This document shows, one piece after another, positions 16,282 to 25,453 of a stretch of 64,000 nucleotides of DNA (position 1 is the stretch's first letter; every line of letters begins with the position of its first letter). Source of the DNA: Glo-17 sp964637835 (GTDB lineage Bacteria; Krumholzibacteriota; Krumholzibacteriia; LZORAL124-64-63); contig CAZWYF010000002.1 in assembly GCA_964637835.1 (NCBI GenBank), positions 123,710 to 187,709 on the forward strand, given 5' to 3'. The notes beneath the pieces were generated by a model. That model was given only the letters and a program-made list of their open reading frames with translations, was not told the DNA's origin and did not search any database. The translations under genes and the position numbers were made by a program.

Positions 16282-18318
16282 GTGATCAGCTCGGAGCTCC
16301 GCAACCGCGACCGCCGGTCGGATCGGCGCTCCGGCCGCCGTCTGGTGGCCGCAGGCCTGGGGTTGCTCTGCGCCCTGGCGCTGGCCTCCGGCTGCGCCCG
16401 GTACAATACCTTCTACAACGCCGAGCGGGCGTTCGATGACGCCGAGCAGGTGCGCGAGGACAAGCAGCGCGCCGGTGAGGACGTCACCCAGGCCAGCGCT
16501 GCTCAGCGGCAGGATTACCAGACGGCCATCAAGAAGGCCCAGAAGGTCCTGGACAACTACCCCGGCCACGGCCTGACCGATGACGCCCTCTTCCTGCAGG
16601 GCAAGGCCTACCACCGCCTCTCCAGCTACCGCATGTCCATCCGCAAGCTGGACCTGCTCTATACCAACTTCCCGCAGACGGCGTTCCTGGAGGAGACCTA
16701 CTACCTGCAGGCGGTCAATTACCTGATGCTCGGCAACGCCGGCCGCAGCCAGGACTACCTCGACCGCCTCGAGCGCCAGTTCCCCGACAGCCGGTTCCAG
16801 TCCGAGGCCCTGCGGGCCAGCGGCGACAACGCCTACGCCATGGAGGACTGGGAGGACGCGGCCACCGCGTACCGGGCATTCCTCGCGCGCTATCCCGAGG
16901 CCGAGGACTGGGACGTCAGCACCCTGCGCCTGGGGGAGGCGCTCTTCGAGCTGGACCGGTACGCGGAAGCGGCCACCGCCGTGCAGCGGGTGATCGAGGA
17001 GTCCGACCAGACCGACCGCGTGTTCCGGGCGCGGCTGCTGCAGGCCCGCGGCCTGGCCCGCGCGGGCGAGCACGACCGTGCCGACGGGTTGCTGGCCGCG
17101 CTGGCCGATGAGGCCGCCATCTACCAGTCCGAGGGCCTGGTGGCCGTGGCCGAGGCGGAGAACCTGGTGGCCGCCGGCGACCTCGGCGCGGCCATCACGC
17201 TGCTCGAGGGCCTGCCCGACGACCAGATCTCCACCGAGGTCAAGCCCCGGCGGGCCGACATCCTCGGCCGGTCCTACGTCACGGTGGGCGAGCTGGATAC
17301 CGAGAACCTGGAGCAGGCCCGCGACAACCTGCAGCAGGCCGTCTCCGGTGCGCGCTGGCTCGAGGATCCCGAGGACACGCGACTGCTCCTGCAAACCATC
17401 AAGGATTACCTCGCCGCGGCCGGCCGGCTGCCCGATGCCCGTCCCGATCGTGCGGCCAGCCTGCGCTTGCTGCAGGCCAACGCCCTGCTCTTCGGCTTCG
17501 AGCGGCCCCGGCGGGCCCTGGACCTCTTCGCCGACGTGGCGGCCGACACGGCGGCCGATTCCACGGTGGCGGCCCGGGCGCTCTACGGCGCCATGCTCGT
17601 CCACGACGCCTATCTCGACCAGCCCGATTCCGCCGCCGTGTACGCCGAGCAGCTGGACCAGCGGTATCCCGAGTCGCCGCAGGCCTACGAGGTTCGCAGC
17701 GGCACCGGGGCCGACCTGCTCGCCTTCCTCCTCGAGCAGGAGGCGGAGCTGGCCGCCCTCGCCCGCGCCGAGGCCGACACCGTGGCCGAGGACACGGACC
17801 TGGTCGTGCCGGCCGCGCTGGGCGAGGCGCCGCTGCGGCGGCGCCTGGTCTACCTGCAGCGCCGGGCCAACCTGGTGTACCCGCCGCCGCCGGCCGCGGT
17901 GGCGGCCCAGGAGGTCCGCCTGGCCGAGGAACGCGCGGCCGCCGCCGCCGCGGCGGCCGTGGCGGTGCCTTTGCCCGGCGAGGCGCTCGCCGAGACGCTC
18001 AGCTTCGCCGCGCCGCCCGGGGGAGGGCCCGAGGCCGGTGCGCTGGCTCCCGCCGATGCCGATACGGTCGGATCGGGCGCGCCGGCGCCGGCGGACGCCG
18101 CGGCGCCGGATACCGCGCTGACCGGCGCCGGCGCCGACACGGTGCTCACCGGCGCCGCCGCGGACACCGCGCTCACCGGCGCCGCCGCCGACACGGCGCT
18201 CACCGGCGCCGCCGCCGACACGGCGCTCACCGGCGCCGCCGCCGACACCGTCGCGGCCGAACCCGAGCCGCCGCCCGAGGAACCCGAAGAGGAGAAGCCG
18301 CGCAGTTGGGACTTCTAG
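16282..18318 (+). CDS. TPR lipoprotein inside the pyrimidine cluster
   Basis: A 678-aa protein with an N-terminal signal and lipobox LALASGC, then RYNTFYNAERAFDDAEQ, a start seen in TPR lipoproteins of FCB-group bacteria. Many TPR-like helical pairs (about 80-500) follow, including YfiO/BamD-like features such as NYPGHGLTDDALFLQGKAYH. This suggests a periplasmic assembly or peptidoglycan scaffold. The C terminus is a low-complexity Ala/Pro tail with five 9-residue repeats and an acidic end. GTG at 16282 is chosen because GGAAAGG precedes it. It sits between pyrC and pyrK, overlapping pyrK by 13 bp, yet has no obvious pyrimidine role. Confidence 0.82.
   Translation: MISSELRNRDRRSDRRSGRRLVAAGLGLLCALALASGCARYNTFYNAERAFDDAEQVREDKQRAGEDVTQASAAQRQDYQTAIKKAQKVLDNYPGHGLTDDALFLQGKAYHRLSSYRMSIRKLDLLYTNFPQTAFLEETYYLQAVNYLMLGNAGRSQDYLDRLERQFPDSRFQSEALRASGDNAYAMEDWEDAATAYRAFLARYPEAEDWDVSTLRLGEALFELDRYAEAATAVQRVIEESDQTDRVFRARLLQARGLARAGEHDRADGLLAALADEAAIYQSEGLVAVAEAENLVAAGDLGAAITLLEGLPDDQISTEVKPRRADILGRSYVTVGELDTENLEQARDNLQQAVSGARWLEDPEDTRLLLQTIKDYLAAAGRLPDARPDRAASLRLLQANALLFGFERPRRALDLFADVAADTAADSTVAARALYGAMLVHDAYLDQPDSAAVYAEQLDQRYPESPQAYEVRSGTGADLLAFLLEQEAELAALARAEADTVAEDTDLVVPAALGEAPLRRRLVYLQRRANLVYPPPPAAVAAQEVRLAEERAAAAAAAAVAVPLPGEALAETLSFAAPPGGGPEAGALAPADADTVGSGAPAPADAAAPDTALTGAGADTVLTGAAADTALTGAAADTALTGAAADTALTGAAADTVAAEPEPPPEEPEEEKPRSWDF
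18109..18243. repeat. Five 27-bp in-frame tandem repeats
   Basis: The unit encodes DTALTGAAA (variants DTVLTGAAA and DTALTGAGA), followed by a truncated sixth copy. Copies 3-5 differ by very few bases, so the array is recent or kept uniform. It forms part of the lipoprotein tail. Confidence 0.85.
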
Positions 18319-19157
18319 AACCGACCACCTGGGATCTGGCCGGCGTCGTCACCGCCAACGCGGCGGTCTCGCGGGGGCTGATCCGCCTGGACGTGGAATT
18401 GCCGCGCGTCGTGCCCTTCGCCCCGGGCCAGTTCGCCATGCTCAACCTCGCCGGCGCCGGCCGGCTGGTCTTCCGGCGTCCCTTCAGCATCCTGGCCGCC
18501 TCGGGAACGGAGATGTCGTTCCTCTACCGGGTGGTCGGACGGGGCACGGCGTTGCTGGCCGGCGCGCGGCCCGGTGATCGCCTGGACTGCCTGGCCCCGC
18601 TGGGGCGGGGATTCGACGCGCCGGGCCCCGGGTCGCCGCCTGCCCTGGTGCTGGCCGGCGGCGTGGGCTTGCCGCCGCTGCACGCCTGGTGGGAGCGGTT
18701 CGGTCGGCCGGACGACCTGATCTGCTTCGGCGGCCGCGACGGGGCCGACGTGCCCTGGAGCCTGCTGCCGGATCGGTGGCGCGTGAGCGTGGACGTGGGG
18801 CGCGAGGTGCCGGCGGGCCGGGAGGCGTTCACGGGCCTGGTCACGGATCTGGCCCGGCGCGAGCTGGACGCCGGCGGCGCGGCCGGGCCGCGGCTGGTGC
18901 TCGCCTGCGGCCCCACGCCGCTGCTGCGGGCGGCGGCCGCGCTGGCGGCCGCTCGCGACTGGCCCTGCCAGGTGTCGCTGGAGGAGCACATGGGCTGTGG
19001 CTACGGCGTGTGCAAGGGCTGCGTGGTGCCGGTGCGCATCACCGAGACGCCGGGCTGGCGCAACGCCACCAGCTGCACCGAGGGCCCGGTCTTCGATGCC
19101 GCCGACCTGGACTGGGCGCGCCTCGGCGCGCACCACGCGGCGGGAGGTGCCCCGTGA
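18306..19157 (+). CDS. pyrK: Dihydroorotate dehydrogenase electron-transfer subunit
   Basis: A 283-aa FAD and [2Fe-2S] protein that passes electrons from class 1B dihydroorotate dehydrogenase to NAD. The FAD-binding fold shows FRRPFSIL, the NAD-side motif ALVLAGGVGLPPL follows, and the C-terminal cluster site is MGCGYGVCKGC plus a later Cys in ATSCTEGP. Start is TTG at 18306, overlapping the upstream gene by 13 bp; no better in-frame start with the full FAD domain exists. The stop overlaps the pyrD GTG by 4 bp, as expected for a PyrD/PyrK complex. Confidence 0.93.
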   Translation: MGLLEPTTWDLAGVVTANAAVSRGLIRLDVELPRVVPFAPGQFAMLNLAGAGRLVFRRPFSILAASGTEMSFLYRVVGRGTALLAGARPGDRLDCLAPLGRGFDAPGPGSPPALVLAGGVGLPPLHAWWERFGRPDDLICFGGRDGADVPWSLLPDRWRVSVDVGREVPAGREAFTGLVTDLARRELDAGGAAGPRLVLACGPTPLLRAAAALAAARDWPCQVSLEEHMGCGYGVCKGCVVPVRITETPGWRNATSCTEGPVFDAADLDWARLGAHHAAGGAP

Positions 19158-20164
19158 TCCTGCCCACCTGGTGGACCACCGATCCCTGCGCCCCGGTGAC
19201 CGTGGGGCCGCGGGAGCTGCCTGGCCGCATCTGGACCGCGTCCGGCTGCTTCGCCTATGGCCTGACCGGCCACGACATCGCCGCCGCCGATGGCGCCACG
19301 CCCTACGCGGGGATCGGCGCGGTGGTCACCAAGACCGTCACCCCGCAGCCGCGTGCGGGCAATCCCATGCCCCGCCTGGTGGAACTGCCGTGCGGCGCCA
19401 TCAACTCCATCGGCCTGGAGAACGTGGGCTTCGCCGCCTTCCTCGCCGAGACCCTCCCCGCGCTGGCGGAGAAGGGCGTGCCCACGGTGGTCAGCCTGGC
19501 CGCCACGCGTCCGGAGGAGTTCGGCCCCATGGTCCGGCAGCTGCACGACGTGGGGCATCGCTTCGCATGCTGGCACGGCGTGGAGCTGAACCTGAGCTGC
19601 CCCAACGTGGCCGAGGGAGGGCATGATTTCGGCAGCGATCCGTCCACCGTCGCGGCCTGCGTCTCGGCGGCCCGGCGGCACCTGCCCGACCGCGCGCTCA
19701 TCGCCAAGCTGACCCCCAACGTGGCGCGGCTCGCGCCGCTGGCTGCGGCCGCCGCCGATGCGGGCTGCGACGCCATCGCGGCCATCAACACCGTGCTCGG
19801 CCTGGACGTGGACCTGGCCACCGGCCAGCCGGTGCTGCCGCGGCGCTTCGGCGGCTACTCCGGCCCCGGCATCCAGCCCATCGCCCTGGCCAAGGTGGAC
19901 GAGGTGGTCCGCGAGGTGGGCGTGCCGGTGGTGGGGATCGGCGGCATCGACACCGCGGCCGACGCGCTGAAGTTCTTCGCCCTCGGCTGCGTGGCCGTGC
20001 AGGTGGGCACCGCGCAGATGCGCGATCCCTTCGCCGCCGCGCACATCGCGCGGGACCTGCGGCCCGCGACGCGGGTCACGCCGCGCGACGCCGCGACCCC
20101 CGGCGGGGCGGCCACGACCAGCAGGACCCCCGGTGGGACGGCCACCAGGGGGGCGGGGGACTAG
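19154..20164 (+). CDS. pyrD: Dihydroorotate dehydrogenase, class 1B catalytic subunit
   Basis: Oxidises dihydroorotate to orotate with FMN. 336 aa. The class 1 catalytic base Cys is in ELNLSCPN, the FMN-binding segments are AKLTPNV and GIGGIDTAADALKF, and INSIGLENVG is typical of the family. The adjacent pyrK makes this the NAD-dependent 1B type. The last 30 residues are a Pro/Gly/Thr-rich tail beyond the usual end. GTG start at 19154 overlaps pyrK. It converges with a - strand gene whose stop overlaps this stop by 4 bp. Confidence 0.95.
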   Translation: MILPTWWTTDPCAPVTVGPRELPGRIWTASGCFAYGLTGHDIAAADGATPYAGIGAVVTKTVTPQPRAGNPMPRLVELPCGAINSIGLENVGFAAFLAETLPALAEKGVPTVVSLAATRPEEFGPMVRQLHDVGHRFACWHGVELNLSCPNVAEGGHDFGSDPSTVAACVSAARRHLPDRALIAKLTPNVARLAPLAAAAADAGCDAIAAINTVLGLDVDLATGQPVLPRRFGGYSGPGIQPIALAKVDEVVREVGVPVVGIGGIDTAADALKFFALGCVAVQVGTAQMRDPFAAAHIARDLRPATRVTPRDAATPGGAATTSRTPGGTATRGAGD

Positions 20165-21192
20165 CGGTCGTTCTCGTCGAACTCGGGGAATTCCTTGAGG
20201 ACGGCCACGTCGGGGTCTTCCTCCACCTCTTCCTCGTCCGCGTCTCCGGGCAGGCCCTCGGGGAACTCGGCCTCGAGCAGGCCGATGAGCGTCTGGCCGC
20301 TCTGCAGGATGGCCTCGGCCAGCTCCGCGCCCAGGGCGGCGGCCTGCTCGGCCGGGCCCTCGCGCTGCTGGATCTCCGCGGCCGCGGCGTCCGAGGTGCC
20401 CACCGCGCCGGTCACCGTCAGGCGGGTGCCATCGCACCGGGCGAGGACGCCCACCGGCAGCTCGAGGTCGCTGGCGAAACGCTGCAGGAAGGCGTGCTCG
20501 GCCTCCATCTCCCGCTGGGTCGGTGAGCTGTGGACGGGGGCGAGCAGGTCGCGGACCTCGGCGTCGTCCGTGCGGCCGAGCACCACCAGGATGCCCTGTC
20601 CGCCACTGGGCAGCGCCAGTTCCGGATTGAAGATCTCCGCCACCACGCCCTGCAGGCCCAGGTGCTCGGCCACCGCCGCCGGCGCCACCAGGCCATCCAG
20701 CTCCGCCCGCCGCAGCAGCGACTCCAGGGCGGCCTGCACGCCGCCGCGCAGGAGCTGGAAATCCAGTTCCGGCCACAGCGCCTGCATCTGCGTGCGCGAA
20801 CGGAGGTTGAGCACCCCGATGGCCGAGCCGGCGGGCATGTCGTCGATGATGACGTTCTGGCGGGTCAGGAAGGCGTCGAAGGGCGTATCGCGGGCGGGGA
20901 TCGCCACCTGGGCCAGGCCCTCGCGAAGGGGCAGGACCAGGTCCTGGGCGCGGATCACCGCCAGGCGGAACTCGCCGGCCAGGAGCTGCTCCTCGAGGAA
21001 CTCCACCTCCGCGGCGCTGGCCGCGAAGAACGACTCGTCCTGCAGATCCGGCGGCGGCACGGGCGAGGGCACCACCTGCATGCGGCAGACCAGGCGGGGA
21101 CTCGCCTCCTGCAGCCGGTCGAGGACCACCTTGGTCTGATCCTTGGCGAGCTGCGTGTTGAGGCATCCGAAACTGAGGACCTTGCCCGTCAC
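20161..21192 (-). CDS. HemC-fold protein (hydroxymethylbilane synthase-like), cofactor Cys missing
   Basis: A 343-aa protein that aligns along its length with porphobilinogen deaminase: EEQLLAGEFRLAVIRAQDL for the LeeAL..geiDlAVHSlKDl segment, a GVLNLRSRTQ segment, LLRGGV for lRGNv, and PSGGQGILVV for PavGQGal. Asp84 is kept, as are Arg131 and Arg149. The cofactor-attaching Cys (E. coli 242) is Leu243 here, and Arg11, Arg132 and Arg155 are replaced by Leu, Ser and Ala. It therefore should not assemble the dipyrromethane primer. The C-terminal 40 residues are strongly acidic. GTG start follows GGGAGG at 6-bp spacing; a 7-bp hairpin abuts the ribosome site. No other heme gene is nearby. Confidence 0.75.
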   Translation of the reverse strand: MTGKVLSFGCLNTQLAKDQTKVVLDRLQEASPRLVCRMQVVPSPVPPPDLQDESFFAASAAEVEFLEEQLLAGEFRLAVIRAQDLVLPLREGLAQVAIPARDTPFDAFLTRQNVIIDDMPAGSAIGVLNLRSRTQMQALWPELDFQLLRGGVQAALESLLRRAELDGLVAPAAVAEHLGLQGVVAEIFNPELALPSGGQGILVVLGRTDDAEVRDLLAPVHSSPTQREMEAEHAFLQRFASDLELPVGVLARCDGTRLTVTGAVGTSDAAAAEIQQREGPAEQAAALGAELAEAILQSGQTLIGLLEAEFPEGLPGDADEEEVEEDPDVAVLKEFPEFDENDR

Positions 21193-21257
21193 CTTGAGCC
21201 TCCCGGCGCCCGGGGGGCGCCATCATCGGATGCATGGATGCGGCCGTCGTGCCGTCG

Positions 21258-22397
21258 TCAGCCGGCGGCCTCTTCCTGTCGCTCGAGGAACTCGCCCACC
21301 ATGGTCCCGATGCGCTCGGCCGTGGCGAACGGCATGGCGGCATGGATGGGCAGGGTCAGGATCTCGCGCCCGGCCACCTCGGAGGCCTCGAGGCTGCCAG
21401 CGATCCGACAGTACTCCATGAGCGGATGGTGGTGCAAGGGGGGGTCGTAGTAGACGCCGGTGTCGATGCCCTCGCTGTCCAGGCGGTGCTGCAGCCGATC
21501 GCGGGCCTTGCTGCGCACCCAGTACTGGTGGTAGGTGACCTTGGTGCCGGGGTCGAGATCCTCCACCGCCAGGCGGTTGGACCCGGGGATCCGCGCATCG
21601 TAGATGGCGGCCACCCGGTCGCGGTCGCGCTGCTCGTCTTCGAAGCGGGAGAGGCGGTGACGGATCACCATGGCCTGGATCTCGTCCAGGCGACTGTTCC
21701 AGCCGCAGTAGAGGTTCTTGTTGATCCAGAGCGCCTTGTGGCCGCGGAGCTGGCGGATGCGGTCGGCGTCCTCCTGCTGCTGGCAGAAGATCAGGCCGCC
21801 GTCGCCGATGCCTGGCAGGTTCTTGGTGGGATAGAAGCTCAGCGTGCTCATGCGGCCGATGCTGCCGCAGGGCCGGCCCTTGTAGAGCGTGCCCCAGGCC
21901 TGGGCCATGTCCACCACCACCTGCAGGTCGTGCCGGTGGGCGATGTCTATGATGGCATCCATGTCCGCCGGGGCGCCGAAGATGTGCACCGGCAGGATGG
22001 CGCGCGTCCGGGGCGTGATGGCGGCCTCGATGGCGGCAGGGTCGATGTTCAGGTCGTCCGGCTTGATGTCCACCAGGACCGGCCGCGCATGCAGCATGAT
22101 CACGGCCTCGATGGTGGCCTCGAAGGTGTACGGGGTGGTGATCACCTCGGTGCCGGGCCGCACGCCCGCCATGGCCAGCGCCAGGTACAGGGCTTCCGAA
22201 CCGCTGGCCACGCCCACGGCGTCCGCAACGCCGCACTGGTCGGCCATCTCGCGCTCGAGCGTCTTCACCTCGTGGCCCAGGATGTACTGGCCGGACATGA
22301 GGATGCGTTCGAAGTCGGCGAGGATCTGCTCCTTGACCGGGAGCATGGGCGTCACCAGATCGTAGCGCGAGATGCGCGACTGCTTGGGGTCAGACAT
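21258..22397 (-). CDS. DegT/DnrJ/EryC1/StrS-family aminotransferase
   Basis: A 379-aa PLP enzyme that usually aminates a keto group on a nucleotide sugar. The N-terminal SGQYILGHEVKTLEREMADQ, the substrate loop VGVASGSEALYLAL, the PLP-contact VVDMAQAWG (about 161-169), and the Schiff-base Lys192 in SFYPTKNLPGIGDGG are clear. It follows a UDP-glucose dehydrogenase on the same strand, so a uronic-acid-derived amino sugar is a reasonable product, but the true substrate is not shown. 21 bp separate it from the dehydrogenase. Confidence 0.92.
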   Translation of the reverse strand: MSDPKQSRISRYDLVTPMLPVKEQILADFERILMSGQYILGHEVKTLEREMADQCGVADAVGVASGSEALYLALAMAGVRPGTEVITTPYTFEATIEAVIMLHARPVLVDIKPDDLNIDPAAIEAAITPRTRAILPVHIFGAPADMDAIIDIAHRHDLQVVVDMAQAWGTLYKGRPCGSIGRMSTLSFYPTKNLPGIGDGGLIFCQQQEDADRIRQLRGHKALWINKNLYCGWNSRLDEIQAMVIRHRLSRFEDEQRDRDRVAAIYDARIPGSNRLAVEDLDPGTKVTYHQYWVRSKARDRLQHRLDSEGIDTGVYYDPPLHHHPLMEYCRIAGSLEASEVAGREILTLPIHAAMPFATAERIGTMVGEFLERQEEAAG

Positions 22398-22418
22398 GAG
22401 ATCCTTTCGGGCCGGGAG

Positions 22419-23747
22419 TCAGGACTCCTGGCCGGGCTGCGGGCGGCCGAAGCTGCGGTAGCTGAAGCCGAAGGGCGTCACGTGGTCGTGCGAGTAGACG
22501 TTGCGGCAGTCGAGGAACCGGCGGCCGGACATCACCTCGCCGAGGTGGTTGAAATCGAGCTGCCGATACTGGTTCCACTCGGTCACCAGCACGGCCAGGT
22601 CCGCGCCCTCGCAGGCCTCGTAGGCGTTGCGGCAGTATGTCAGGTCGGGGTAGGCCTGGCGGAAGTTGTCCATGGCCACGGGGTCGTGGACGCGCAGGGT
22701 GGCGCCGGCGTCGGCGAACATGCTCACCAGCTGGCGGCTGCCCGCGCAGCGGATGTCGTCGGTGTTGGGCTTGAAGGCCAGGCCGAGCAGGGCGACGGTC
22801 TTGCCGGAGAGGTCGGGCATCATCTCGCGGGCCTTGCTCACCGCCCGGGCGGGCAGCCCGGAATTCACCGCGATGGCGGACTCCACGATGGACATGCGCT
22901 CGCCGTGCTCGCGGGCGATGTGGCAGATGGCGTGGGTGTCCTTGGGGAAGCAGCTGCCGCCGTAGCCCAGACCCGCGTGCAGGAACTTGCCGCCGATGCG
23001 GCCGTCCAGGCCCATGGCCTTGGCCACCTGGGAGACGTCGGCGCCCACCCGGTCGGCCAGCGTGGCGATCTCGTTGATGAAGCTGATCTTCACGGCGAGG
23101 AAGCTGTTGCTGGCGTACTTGATCAGCTCGGCGGTCTCGATGCGCGGGCAATGCACGATGGGCGTGTCGAGCAGGTACAGCGGCCGGTAGATGCCGCGCA
23201 TGAGTTCCTCCGCCCGCTCGCTCTCGGTGCCGATGACCACGCGGTCGGGGCGCATGAAGTCCTCGATGCTCGAGCCCTCGCGCAGGAACTCCGGGTTGCT
23301 GGCCATGTCGAAGGGCACGGGCTGGGGCTGGGCGTCGGTGATCACCTGCTGGAGCTTGCGCGCCGTTCCCACCGGCACCGTGCTCTTGGTGACGATCACC
23401 TTGTAGCTCTCGAGCCGCTCGCCGATCTGCTTGCCCACCTCCCAGATGTACGTGAGGTCCGCCTCGCCGCTGCCCTCGGCCTGGGGTGTCTGCACCGCGA
23501 TGAACACGACGTCGGCCTCGCGCATGCCGGCGGCCAGGTCGGTGGTGAACGAGAGGTGCCCCTCCTGGACGTTCTTGGCCACGAGGCGGTCGAGCCCCGG
23601 CTCGTAGAAGGGCATCTCGCCCCGCTCGATGGCGGCGATGCGCTCGGGCAGGATGTCGACGCAGGTGACGCGATGGCCGAAGTCTGCCATGCAGGCGCCG
23701 GATACCAGACCGACGTAGCCGGTGCCGATCATGCAGATGCGGATCAT
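22419..23747 (-). CDS. ugd: UDP-glucose 6-dehydrogenase family
   Basis: A 442-aa NAD-dependent dehydrogenase oxidising the C6 alcohol of a nucleotide sugar to a carboxylate. The Rossmann motif GTGYVGLVSGACMADFGH, KSTVPVGT, NPEFLREG and catalytic Cys266 in GYGGSCFPKD are intact. UDP-glucose is the most common substrate, but UDP-GlcNAc or GDP-mannose dehydrogenases look similar, so the symbol is provisional. Its ATG overlaps the stop of the upstream reductase gene by 4 bp. Confidence 0.92.
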   Translation of the reverse strand: MIRICMIGTGYVGLVSGACMADFGHRVTCVDILPERIAAIERGEMPFYEPGLDRLVAKNVQEGHLSFTTDLAAGMREADVVFIAVQTPQAEGSGEADLTYIWEVGKQIGERLESYKVIVTKSTVPVGTARKLQQVITDAQPQPVPFDMASNPEFLREGSSIEDFMRPDRVVIGTESERAEELMRGIYRPLYLLDTPIVHCPRIETAELIKYASNSFLAVKISFINEIATLADRVGADVSQVAKAMGLDGRIGGKFLHAGLGYGGSCFPKDTHAICHIAREHGERMSIVESAIAVNSGLPARAVSKAREMMPDLSGKTVALLGLAFKPNTDDIRCAGSRQLVSMFADAGATLRVHDPVAMDNFRQAYPDLTYCRNAYEACEGADLAVLVTEWNQYRQLDFNHLGEVMSGRRFLDCRNVYSHDHVTPFGFSYRSFGRPQPGQES

Positions 23748-24745
23748 GTCGTCTCTCCTCCGGGTCGAGCCAGGGACGCCCTGGCGTCCTCCAGGAGGTC
23801 GCCGAGGGTCTCGGTCATGGTCAGGCGCGGACGCCAGCCGGTGGCGTCGCGCAACGCGGCCGGGTCGCCGATCAGCCGGGGCACGTCCACCGGCCGCAGG
23901 CGGGAGGGATCGGTGGTCACCTCGATCCGCGCGGTGGACAACCCCAGAAGTATCTCCAGTCCCCCGGCGATCGTCAACGCCGAGCCGGAGCAGACGTTGT
24001 AGACCCGCCCCGGCCGACCCCGTTCCAGCAGCAGGGCGTAGGCCCGGACCACGTCGCGGACGTCGAGGAAATCCCGGCAGGCGGCCAGGTTGCCGGTGCG
24101 CAGGATCGGCTCCTGTCGGCCCGCCTCGATGGCGGCGATCTGGTGGGCGAAGGCCGGGAAGACGAACCGGCGGTCCTGGCCCGGGCCGGTGTGGTTGAAG
24201 GCCCGGACCGCGAGGGCGGGCAACCCGAAGGCCTGATGATACTGGATGGTCAGCTGCGTGGCGGCCGCCTTGCTCGTGGCATAGGGGGAGAGGGGCAGCA
24301 GGGGGTCGCCCTCGCGGCAGGGTCGGTCCGGGCGGGCCGCGGCGCCGTATTCCTCGGCCGATCCCACCACCAGCAGCCGGGGCACCGGCCGGCCGGCACG
24401 ATCGAGCCGTCGCAGGGCCTCGAGCACCTCGACGGTACCGCCCAGGTTGGCGGCCACCGTCCCGGCGGGATCGGCGAAGCTGGCGCCGGCGGAGCTCTGG
24501 CCGGCCAGGTGACAGATCGCGGTGAAGGCCTCGGCGGACAGCAGGTCGGCCAGGGCGGCGCCACCGTCGGCAGGGCTGGCGCCGAGTTCGCGTCGCCAGC
24601 GGACCAGCGGCTCGTCGGTCGTCCCGTCATCGGCGCGCGGGCGGTCGAGCCCGGCGGCGTCGATACCCGCCGCGGCGAGGGCCGCGGCCAGGTGGCGGCC
24701 GACGAAGCCGCCGGCGCCGGTGATCAGGATCCTGGGGGAGGTCAT
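23744..24745 (-). CDS. rmd: SDR-family GDP-4-keto-6-deoxy-mannose reductase-like enzyme
   Basis: A 333-aa extended short-chain dehydrogenase. NAD(P) motif ITGAGGFVGRHL, HLAGQSSAGASFADPAGT, catalytic Tyr155/Lys159 in SPYATSKAA, and FNHTGPGQDRRFVFPAF with RDFLDVRDVVRAY match GDP-6-deoxy-D-mannose reductases better than epimerases. The product would be GDP-D-rhamnose, used in surface glycans. A GDP-mannose dehydratase is not in the window, so the assignment is by motif only. First of three coupled - strand sugar genes; 25 bp separate it from the CoA-binding gene. Confidence 0.8.
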   Translation of the reverse strand: MTSPRILITGAGGFVGRHLAAALAAAGIDAAGLDRPRADDGTTDEPLVRWRRELGASPADGGAALADLLSAEAFTAICHLAGQSSAGASFADPAGTVAANLGGTVEVLEALRRLDRAGRPVPRLLVVGSAEEYGAAARPDRPCREGDPLLPLSPYATSKAAATQLTIQYHQAFGLPALAVRAFNHTGPGQDRRFVFPAFAHQIAAIEAGRQEPILRTGNLAACRDFLDVRDVVRAYALLLERGRPGRVYNVCSGSALTIAGGLEILLGLSTARIEVTTDPSRLRPVDVPRLIGDPAALRDATGWRPRLTMTETLGDLLEDARASLARPGGETT

Positions 24746-24769
24746 CGGCAGGATCGCCTCCGTGGCAGC

Positions 24770-25174
24770 TCAGCCGTTCAGCAGCCGCAGGTATTCCTTG
24801 TAGATGCAGCGGTCCATGACCACGGGGATGCCGGCGTCCCTGGCCCGGGCGGCCGCCTCCGCATGTTCCACGCCTTCCTGCATCCAGATCATGCCGTCGC
24901 GGCGGCTGACGGCGGCCTCGACGATGGGCGCGACGACCTCGCTCCGCCGGAAGATGTCCACCACGTCCACGCGCCCCGGGACGTCCTCCAGGCTGGGGTA
25001 GACCGGCACGCCGAGGATCTGCTCGTGCGCCGGATTGACGCCGACGACCTCGAGGCCGCGGCCGAGGAGCCAGCGGGAGATCCCGTGGCTGGCCCGTTCT
25101 TCCCGCGGGCTGATACCCACCACGGCCACACGCTGCATGTCGCGGAGGATCTGCGAGAGCTGGGTGTCGTTCAT
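24770..25174 (-). CDS. CoA-binding domain protein
   Basis: A 134-aa single Rossmann domain of the YccU/CoA-binding family. RVAVVGISPREERASHGISRWL is the nucleotide loop, and VDVVDIFRRSEVVAPIVEAA, IWMQEGV and the VVMDRCIYKEY end are family hallmarks. Such proteins bind CoA; their cellular role is not settled. ATG at 25174 gives the usual length. It lies upstream of the sugar genes on the same strand and divergent from the NeuA-like gene, with 279 bp between. Confidence 0.88.
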   Translation of the reverse strand: MNDTQLSQILRDMQRVAVVGISPREERASHGISRWLLGRGLEVVGVNPAHEQILGVPVYPSLEDVPGRVDVVDIFRRSEVVAPIVEAAVSRRDGMIWMQEGVEHAEAAARARDAGIPVVMDRCIYKEYLRLLNG

Positions 25175-25453
25175 CTCGGCCTCCCGGGGCTGGGCTCGAT
25201 CTTGCAGGAACCTGGCGACCTGGCCGGACGCCATGGCGGCGGCCGGGCAGGAAGAACGACCGCCAGCGGGCCCCTGGGGCCGCGATGGCGGTGGGCGGCG
25301 AACCGCCGCGGCGGCGAGATCCTGCCGTCGCCGCGGGCAGAAACTGCCGCTGCGGCCACGGGACCGGGCCAATGTAACCGGTTCGCGGCGGCCATGTCCA
25401 GGGTTCCCCGGGCCGTCGTCGACGGCGGCCGGGACAGCGAGCGAGGCGAGAGC

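Noticed and set aside
25175..25453. A gene in the 279-bp space between the CoA-binding and NeuA-like genes
   Set aside because: Open frames here lack start signals and resemble shadow coding; I see only weak AT-richer spots near 25370.
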